Translations under genes and position numbers: made by a program | NCBI GenBank assembly: GCA_963969495.1 | Contig: OZ018320.1 | Location: 72,336,245-72,400,244, forward strand | Source of the DNA: Ceratothoa steindachneri | Lineage: Eukaryota; Arthropoda; Malacostraca; Isopoda; Cymothoidae | DNA: 64,000 nucleotides | Direction: 5' to 3' | Shown here: piece by piece, positions 57,646 to 64,000 of the stretch | Layout of the letters: each line of letters opens with the position of its first letter | Position numbering within the stretch: position 1 is the first letter of the stretch | Notes under the pieces: model-generated | Databases searched by the model: none | The model's input: only the letters and a program-made list of their open reading frames with translations | Told to the model about the DNA's origin: nothing

Positions 57646-58648
57646 CCTGTTATTGCAAAGGGCTATAGGCAAAACGAATGTTTCACACACATACGCGCTC
57701 ACACACTTAAACATCCAAACGCATATACAATTACACGCCTGTTGCGATATCTGTCCAAGACTTTCCATCGAGGTTCTGGGAAACGCCACAGCTGTACAAG
57801 CAAACCTCAAATCAGGTGCAGTTATTGACATCGAGCTGAAGACAGGAAAGATGCGGATCTTTATTTACTATTAAAGAGCTGCAAAACACAAAATCTTATT
57901 CTCGAAATTTGAAAAAAAACTTTCTCTATCCCCATACACACACAAATAAACATTCAGTCGAGTAAGCTCTGCCCAAACGTGTCATTGGTCAACAGCGGGC
58001 TATGCCCACTGTTTTCAATACATTATATACTGCTATGGGTAGACCCGCAAGAAGAGTCAGTCGGTCAGTCAGTCAAGGTCATTCAGCAATCAGGTAGTCA
58101 GTCAAGGACACTCAAAATAGCCCCAAATATTAGTAGGTCTGCCTCAAATACCCGACACAAGTTCAATCAAATTCTTTGCGTCTAAGCCTACTGAGTTTTC
58201 TGCCCAATAAAGAGTACTTGAATCCGCCTTCCGAGATTCCTTTTCTGCAAGTAATCCAACCGGTCCTCTTACCAAGCCTACTTCACTAAAACCAAGCGAG
58301 AGGATATCCCCCCCCCATCTAAAAAAATGGAGTCAGCCCAAGGTCAGCGTCCGGTAAACGAATACTCCAATAGCACTAGGTGTCGAATTTTAAGCAACAT
58401 TGGTCGAGGTTAGTACTTGGAAGGTAAACCGCAAGTCGACCTCCATTAGTGAACATTTAGCCAGCCGTCCTTTGACCACTAATAACTAACCAAACGCCGG
58501 TAAACTGGTAAACAATAACTTATAGGCCAACTGCCAGCCTATAACTGGCCCCCTTGGACTTACCATAGAATCAAATTTAGTAAAGTATAGCGTACGAGAA
58601 GTGAAGGCGAGCGGCTTAAAAGCTTCGTTTGAATGAGTTTTTTATAGA

Positions 58649-58725
58649 CTCAGGATAGCCGAGTGGATTCGCCGCTGGCTAGCAGTGGTCCAGTGACGCG
58701 GGAAGCTGTTAGCAACTCGCCTACG
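58649..58725 (+). repeat. tRNA-derived SINE head (degenerate)
   Basis: CAGGATAGCCGAGTGGATTC matches the A box of a tRNA gene. The expected B box GGTTCGAATCC is broken: GACGCGGG is followed by a dozen unrelated bases and then CTCGCCTACGC. This arrangement fits a decayed tRNA-derived SINE better than a tRNA gene. Confidence 0.45.
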
Positions 58726-58769
58726 CTATTATTTTTTCTTTGCCCCCTTTCCTACCCCCATCTATCTAC

Positions 58770-59178
58770 AAAAGCACCGGGCTCTATTGAGTTTTTTCCT
58801 AGTGTTTTGAAGGAAATGTAAATATATGTTAAGTGATCCCCGAGCATGCTTATTTAGAAAATCTTTAGAAACTAGTATTGTACCATCAACATGGAAGAAA
58901 GCTAACCTGATGCCTATATTTACGAATAGGAATAAAGCAATTATATCAAATTACCGACCAGTGAGTTTGACATCAGTGGTGGGAAAAATGATGGATTTTA
59001 GTAAGGCTTTCGACAAGGTGCCACATTTACGACTTTTGAATAAATTTAAAGAGCATGGGATTGATGAAAGTATTATTTGGGGACTCAGTCATGACTTAGT
59101 AACAGAGAGGAAAGAGTTAGTATTGTGTAATGGCAACCTGTCGTCGACTGTTCTGGCAGTGTCATGTCAGGCTTCATA
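58770..59178 (+). pseudogene. CR1/L2-like reverse transcriptase, N-terminal part with internal deletion
   Basis: The frame reads DPRACLFRKSLETSIVPSTW, KKANLMPIF, NYRPVSLTSVVGKMM and then jumps directly to DFSKAFDKVPHLRLLNKFK. The 60 or so residues between KMM and DFSKAFD, present at 44246-44990, are deleted in frame. It ends at the SGVP region where the insertion at 59193 begins. Confidence 0.75.
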
Positions 59179-59192
59179 AGGGGAGGAGGTGT

Positions 59193-59584
59193 TCCGCGGA
59201 TGCTCCCGACCACCTATCAATAACCCACCCTCTTTGGTTATAATATATAACTGTGGTGATGGTCTTTTTTTTGTCTGTATTTCATTGTTCTGGGAATTGG
59301 AGGAGAGTGCAGAGTGTTGCGATTTCCGGCAGGGAAGTCAGTCGTCGTCTGTTGTTGCTATGTCGCCGGTCAGTGCTATCAGCCGACTGCTTCGGTTTAG
59401 GTTGTGGACTGATTGATGGTTGTGGTTAAGTTTGTTTTGCCCTTCATTGTTTTGGTTTAGTTGTCTTTCTTTATTTTGTACATTTTGCTGAGAATATTCC
59501 TTGAAAAAATGTGAGTCTAAAAATATTTATTTATTTGTATTTTACTACATATAGACAGAATTAAATCTGTCTAGTGGAATGTTA
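59193..59584 (+). mobile_element. insertion in a CR1/L2-like polymerase, possible solo LTR
   Basis: About 390 bp separate the GVP motif from its downstream part (LLFLIYINDLD). It contains a TATA-like TTATAATATATAAC at about 59238 and ends near TTTTACTACA. The coding part on the right repeats a GVPQ-like start (GEFLKC), which suggests a short duplication. The LTR identity is a guess from composition. Confidence 0.35.
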
Positions 59585-59880
59585 CCGGTGAGTTCCTCAA
59601 GTGTGTTTTGGAGAAGTTGTTATTCTTGATTTATATTAATGATCTTGATATAGTTGAGAGGAGCGACCTAAGCAAGTTTGCCGATGATACTAAGTTAGGT
59701 AGGATTATAAGGTGTAACTGTGATGGCGAGGTATTAAAATATCAATTGACCATATTATTCTAATGGACAAAGAAATGGAAACTGGAATTTAACATAAGCA
59801 AGTGTAGCATACTTAGTATAGGTAGGTAGAATCCACTGAATAATTATAAACTAAATGTGAGAGATTTATCGATGCAAATA
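59585..59880 (+). pseudogene. CR1/L2-like reverse transcriptase, catalytic region
   Basis: LLFLIYINDLDIVERSDLSK is followed by FADDTKLGRII, holding the two catalytic Asp residues, and KKWKLEFNISKCSILSIGR. Stops interrupt the frame, and homology ends near 59880. Confidence 0.75.
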
Positions 59881-60509
59881 TTATATTAACATTTGATTAG
59901 CAATTTCTGTAAAACGTTAGAATGTTCCTATAAGGAATCGAGCTCCATTATTTAAAGCGAGCTGAGTCTTTTGTGACGTCACATCCTGTGACTTGATTTT
60001 GGCTAAAAAGACGCACTAAAAAGAAAAAACAAAACAAACCACGGGAGCCATACTTCATTTAAACGAACTTCGTTTTACCTCCTGCTTTCGTTTGAACAGG
60101 TTAGATGCAAACATTAAGTGTGAATTGATAAAGTGTATCATACTGTCTATTAAAAAATGTAAGTGTTAACTAATTTTTTTTCTCCTCATGTTCTAGTTCT
60201 CTGGTAAATACCATATTCACGATTTTGCCAATTTTAATTATACTTCAATGCATAATATTTACCGCTATATAATCTATCTGCCTAAATTAATATCATCCTT
60301 CTGAGTATTTCCACCACGCATTACGTGATATTTTCTTTTCTTAAACTCTCCTGGCGTCTCATCCCGATAGGTAAATTAGTCGGTAGGCGATAGATGAATT
60401 CAAAATATTTGCTTTACCGAATTATAATTGTATAGTATTTCACAAAGAAATAAAATATATCATTTTTTTAAAAATAAATATGCAAGATCATTTTTATATG
60501 AAATGAAAA
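59881..60509. other. AT-rich intergenic DNA
   Basis: No gene or known element is recognised. ACGAACTTCGTT near 60063 is a short palindrome. Confidence 0.5.
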
Positions 60510-60517
60510 AAATTAGT

Positions 60518-60868
60518 GGTAAATATGTAGACGAGCGGCCCGGCCGATAAGATGTACGTTCTCGTCCGTGTTCCAAAATGTTTCACGTTTTTGGAGTACA
60601 TTTATAGTGGGATGGGTTAGGGGTAAACACGATTCGTGGACTGCACTTCGATGATCCTGAGTTTCATTAAATTGAGGGGGGGAGGGGTCTGGGGGGCACA
60701 GCCCCTCATTATATAATCCTAATTTTTATAATGTTCTGACGTTTACAGAGGTGAATGCTTTAAATACATCATGTCAGCGCCTTTAATCGTTTTGCGAATT
60801 ATAATAGGGGTTGGGGGTGGGATATGACGTCAGAATTTCCGGCCGGGCCGCTCGTCTACATGTTTACC
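60518..60868. mobile_element. GC-rich MITE with 8-bp target duplication (member 1)
   Basis: The left end GGTAAATATGTAGACGAGCG continues GCCCGGCCG. The right end is its reverse complement with one mismatch, over 29 bp. AAATTAGT is present on both sides (60510-60517 and 60869-60876). The 351-bp interior is non-coding and contains CCTGAGTTTCATT and GTCTGGGGGGCACAGCCCC, which recur in the element at 61321-61578. The superfamily is uncertain. The 8-bp duplication excludes mariner and PIF, and the GG start does not fit hAT. Confidence 0.85.
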
Positions 60869-60876
60869 AAATTAGT

Positions 60877-61312
60877 CTTGAAGTGTAAGTAAAAACAAAT
60901 TATTTTCTTCATCACTTCTGAAAAGTGCAAATAAGAGAACGAATGAACGATTTTCCTTTATTAAAATACCAGGAAATGTCTTCCCCTCCTTTTAAAATAT
61001 CACGTTGCTAAAATATAGTTATAGAAGAAGATATATAAAAATAAATTTTCTGAACTTCACCATTTGTAATTCTTGGGATTTTAAAAAAATTCACAAAATT
61101 TTGATATTATAAAAGAATTATTAGAAATAACTTTAATTAAAAAAACAAGTCATAACCACACTAAGGTGAAATTATTATTCAAATATTCAAAAACATTCCC
61201 TTCTTAAATCATAAAGTTAGTGATGATGATTAAATGATAGTTATGAGTAGTTGTGAGCATCGCTGCCTTACACGCTTTTATTATAAAAATACTAATGATT
61301 AGTAAGGTATAA
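60877..61312. other. AT-rich spacer between the two MITEs
   Basis: Nothing recognisable is seen. Confidence 0.5.
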
Positions 61313-61320
61313 TCAAACTG

Positions 61321-61578
61321 GGTAATTGTGTAGGCGATGGCCGGATGCGATTATTTTGAGCGTCGGCTCTTTGTTGGGTACGGCTCGCCGCGGAGATAAC
61401 ACTGCGATGACCCTGAGTTTCAATCCTTTTTGGGGGGGGGTCTGGGGGGCACAGCCCCCCAGTATAAAAATGAAAATCGCCATAAAATTCTTCGATTTCA
61501 TCTCTAAAAAAGTAACAACGAAAAGTAGCCCCCCCCAAAAACTAGGCCTAGGATCCGGCCATCGTCTACAAAATTACC
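61321..61578. mobile_element. GC-rich MITE with 8-bp target duplication (member 2)
   Basis: The left end GGTAATTGTGTAGGCGATGG continues CCGGAT. The right end read in reverse is GGTAATTTTGTAGACGATGG and CCGGAT, giving 26-bp inverted repeats with two mismatches. TCAAACTG flanks it at 61313-61320 and 61579-61586. The interior (258 bp in all) shares CCTGAGTTTCAAT and TCTGGGGGGCACAGCCCC with member 1. CTGGGGGGC and GCCCCCCAG form a perfect 9-bp hairpin with a 3-nt loop. Confidence 0.85.
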
Positions 61579-61623
61579 TCAAACTGCCCCTTTTTATAGG
61601 GGTTAATCAACTATATTCATAAT

Positions 61624-61822
61624 ACATCTAGAAAAGAAACAAAACAAAATATTGCTAACATGAATACATATGAACAAATATAATGAGTAGGTTATTAAAA
61701 TTTTCATTGTATATAAAGGCATGCATTTAATATCTTATGAAGATTTCATAATATATATTAAAAACATCTAGAAAAGAGACAAAACAAAATATTAGAAACA
61801 TGAATACATATAAACAAATATA
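61624..61822. repeat. direct repeat of about 60 bp, spaced by 140 bp
   Basis: CATCTAGAAAAGAAACAAAA (61625) and its variant at 61765 begin two nearly identical 60-bp blocks, each containing CATGAATACATAT. They could be tandem duplication products or remnants of short terminal repeats. Confidence 0.7.
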
Positions 61823-62284
61823 AATAAATAAGAGGAACATATAACAGTCACCCCCACCAAAAAGAATTCATTCCTTTTCAAAATTACAAAATATACAATA
61901 CACTAGATAAAGTAAGGCATCAAAATGAATTAGAAATCGAAAAGATTACAAATCTAAACGACGTACAGGTTTATGAGCGCGTAAAGATCTTCGAGGGCCA
62001 GGTAACTGTATTGTCGTGAGTATTTACACGGTTATCAGAATCATGAACATGATTTACTCACCTAATCGGCTACCCCAGTAATGGGTCATGTCTTGTTTAT
62101 TTGGAGAGGTAAGCTTTTTTTTATAAGGGGCAGCACATATTCTGCAGGTATGCCAGCTGTGATAAGTTAACCCAGGTAAGAATAATTAATGTATAACAGC
62201 TGATAGTATACCTTTGCAGCAAATATTTAAACCCAGGTTATTTTCAGGTTATTCATCATATGAGAATAGATCTTCTTCTAGGTG
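61823..62284. other. intergenic DNA
   Basis: No feature is recognised. Confidence 0.4.
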
Positions 62285-64000
62285 ATGAGGTAATATTGAT
62301 TTAAAGGAGTTAACTGTAGATTTAGTGACTACTTCCTCTGGTATATTATTCCATTTCTCCACTATCCTGTTGCTAAAAATCTTCTAAGCTCCAAGTTAGA
62401 ATATTAGTGTGCGACCTTGAAGATATGACCACGATTAGCCTGACGTGGGGCAAGGACAAATAGATCTCCTGGCTGAATACTAAAATCACTGTGAACTATT
62501 TTCCAGCATTGTATCAGGTGAGCGCGGATAAGACAGCCTTTAATTGAATAAAGATTTAGTATGCGAAGTCTCTCGTTATAATTTAAACCAGCCATACCAT
62601 CCACATGACGCGTTCAAGTTCTTTGAACCGATTACAATAGTTTGCTGTCTTCTCTGAAACCTGTATTCCATAGAATAGAACCAAAGTCTAGCAGTGGTCT
62701 GATGTGCACTATGAACAGGCCTATCATTATTTTAGGAGACCGGAAGATGGTTGATTTAAGGAAATTTGAGCTTATGCCAGAAGCTTTGTTTACTATAGAG
62801 GGGATATGTTGGTGAAATCTTAGAGATGAGTCAATGATGATGCCCAAATCTTTGTGCGATTAACAATTCTCAGTGGACGTCCATACAGGTAGTACTGACT
62901 CAGCGGTCCCAGTTAGTGCCATGCACTGTCCTTCTGTAGTATCTCATGACGATACACTTAAGCCAATTCAGGTCTAATCCCCAAGACCGAGCAACATCAG
63001 CAATAAAGTATATATCTCTTTGACAAGAAGATGTGGCAATGGCAATGGATGCGATGGTAAGTACTGAGATTCGTACATACATTTTAAAATAATCTGCAAA
63101 TATCTTGCACAGATTACTGATGTAGTGCGGTAAATGGTTGACATATACCAAAAAGAGAAGCGGACCCAGTACCGACCCCTGAGGGATCCCGCTCTTTACT
63201 TCCCTATCACTACTATTTACCCCAGACACTGCAACACTCATCTTGCGCCCTATCAAGAAGGACCCAAGCCAGGTCCAGTAGGGTGTTCTCTATCCCCAGC
63301 AATCTCAGTTTATGTAGTAACACAAAATGACTAACGACGTCAAAGGCTTTGGAGAAGTCAAACAGAACCACATCAACAGCATCACCATCCAATAACCAAG
63401 AGCTGACGCAATTATATGTGATTAGTAGCTGATCCTCGAAAGTTCTTCACTTTCGAAATCCATACTGATCATCAGAGAGCATACCATTCTCTTCCAGGTA
63501 GGATGTGAACTTGTCTGCGATAATCCTCGCCATTGTCTTGCAACATACTGATGTAAGGCATACTGGCCTATAGTTCAGAGGATCATATCTCGTACCTTTC
63601 TTGAAGATAGCTATCACTTCCGATACCTTCCACTTGTCCGGAAACCCTCCACTCCTCAAACCTGCATAAAACAGCCTGTGTAAAACTCGTATTAATGCCG
63701 GGCAAGATTTTATTAGTATAGAATGAATTCCATCCGGGCACATGCTAGAACAGGTTTTTATACGTTTCACCGCCATTCAAACATCACTAAGAGTAATATC
63801 TATTGGGTCCATGACATTACCATTTAGCAGATTCATAAAGGGATTTAAGGTGTCATCTTTGTAAACAGTAGCGTAACTATCAGCCAGATAATCAGCCATA
63901 AGCCTATTATCACAAATAATGTTTTGTTTCAAAGGCTATATTGCAGGAGCCCCAAACTTCTTGCTTCTAATGGACTGATAAAATGCCTTCGGGTTTTCTT
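62285..64000 (-). pseudogene. CR1/Jockey-group non-LTR reverse transcriptase, running off the window
   Basis: Read from 64000 downward: ENPKAFYQSIRSKKFGAP, NRLMADYLADSYATVYKDD, then SSMCPDGIHSILIKSCPALI, FPDKWKVSEVIAIFKKGTRY, NYRPVCLTSVCCKTM and LSDDQYGFRK (63447). Next come SGIPQGSVLGPLLFLVYVNH and IFADYFKMYV (62900-63256), where the usual FADD has become FADY, so the catalytic site is lost. C-terminal parts have DSSLRFHQHIPSIVNKAS, IRPLLDFGSILWNT and NYNERLRILNLYSIKGCLIR. Several frameshifts occur. The 5' part of the element is outside the window. Confidence 0.8.

Larger units (their letters stand above)
57336..58765. mobile_element. unidentified 1.4-kb insertion in a CR1/L2-like element
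   Basis: It interrupts the frame between QEIDRT and the APGSIEFFPSVLKE region. It holds AT-rich tandem repeats (57455-57645), a GC-balanced segment (57650-58320) with a TATA-like TTATATACTG near 58025 and a polyadenylation signal AATAAA at about 58205, and a tRNA-like segment at its right end. It could be a solo LTR plus a SINE. No target duplication was found. Confidence 0.4.
56670..59880 (+). mobile_element. CR1/L2-like retrotransposon with two insertions
   Basis: Three coding remnants lie in order on the plus strand: linker (57060-57330), polymerase N-terminus (58770-59178) and the catalytic region (59585-59880). They are separated by unrelated sequence at 57336-58765 and 59193-59584. The family is the same as at 43215-44990. 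Confidence 0.7.

Noticed and set aside
58649..58725. A tRNA gene.
   Set aside because: Only the A box is intact. The B box and the pairing of the T arm are lost, and no full cloverleaf can be drawn.
61313..61586. Reading the second GC-rich element as a CpG-island promoter of a host gene.
   Set aside because: Precise inverted ends and the 8-bp duplication show a transposon, and no gene follows.

Overview
The window is eukaryotic, AT-rich intergenic DNA made almost entirely of dead transposable elements. No intact host gene, rRNA or functional tRNA is seen. The mix (Penelope-like, I-type, CR1/L2-like, BEL/Pao and Ty3/Gypsy retroelements; hAT, Tc1, mariner and pogo/Tigger DNA transposons) together with a multi-copy 'WAPHICC / VWREPKDH' gene family that I remember from arthropods suggests an invertebrate, probably an arthropod and perhaps a decapod crustacean. 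The phylum is an inference from recalled families, not from a search.

Layout. 1-3.3 kb: two inverted (palindromic) pairs of Penelope-like element ends, each end carrying a hammerhead-ribozyme-like motif and lying beside TA microsatellites. 3.3-4.4 kb: a decayed mariner/Tc1-group transposon with terminal inverted repeats. 4.4-10.9 kb: copy A of a 6.5-7 kb I-group non-LTR retrotransposon (ORF1 with CCHC knuckles; ORF2 with endonuclease, reverse transcriptase, RNase H and a Cys/His tail), minus strand. 11.6-26.9 kb: a multi-copy gene of unknown function (plus strand) split by a second I-type copy (12689-16323 plus 23249-26257, 11-bp target duplication), which is itself split in its endonuclease region by a third, full-length copy (16324-23235, 13-bp target duplication). 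27.0-31.2 kb: a degraded hAT transposon holding a Tigger-like deletion derivative and a pogo-type MITE. 33.3-33.9 kb: a 3' fragment of a further I-type copy. 34.5-40.5 kb: a decayed BEL/Pao element with hairpin repeats at its 3' end. 40.8-46.9 kb: CR1/L2-like fragments in both orientations, a Tc1 element interrupted by an internally deleted mariner, and an I/R1-like fragment holding a hAT MITE. 47.3-56.6 kb: a Ty3/Gypsy element (plus strand) interrupted by a second Gypsy element in the opposite orientation (48.2-53.4 kb). 56.7-59.9 kb: a CR1/L2-like element with two insertions. 60.5-61.6 kb: two short related MITEs with 8-bp target duplications. 62.3-64.0 kb: a further CR1/Jockey-group reverse transcriptase running off the window.

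The parts do not form a pathway. They record successive insertions, and in several places removing the insert restores the reading frame of the target, which orders the events. The best leads for new biology are the two GC-rich MITEs at 60.5-61.6 kb, the hammerhead-like ends of the Penelope elements, the conserved two-hairpin 3' end of the I-type family, and the unexplained multi-copy gene.
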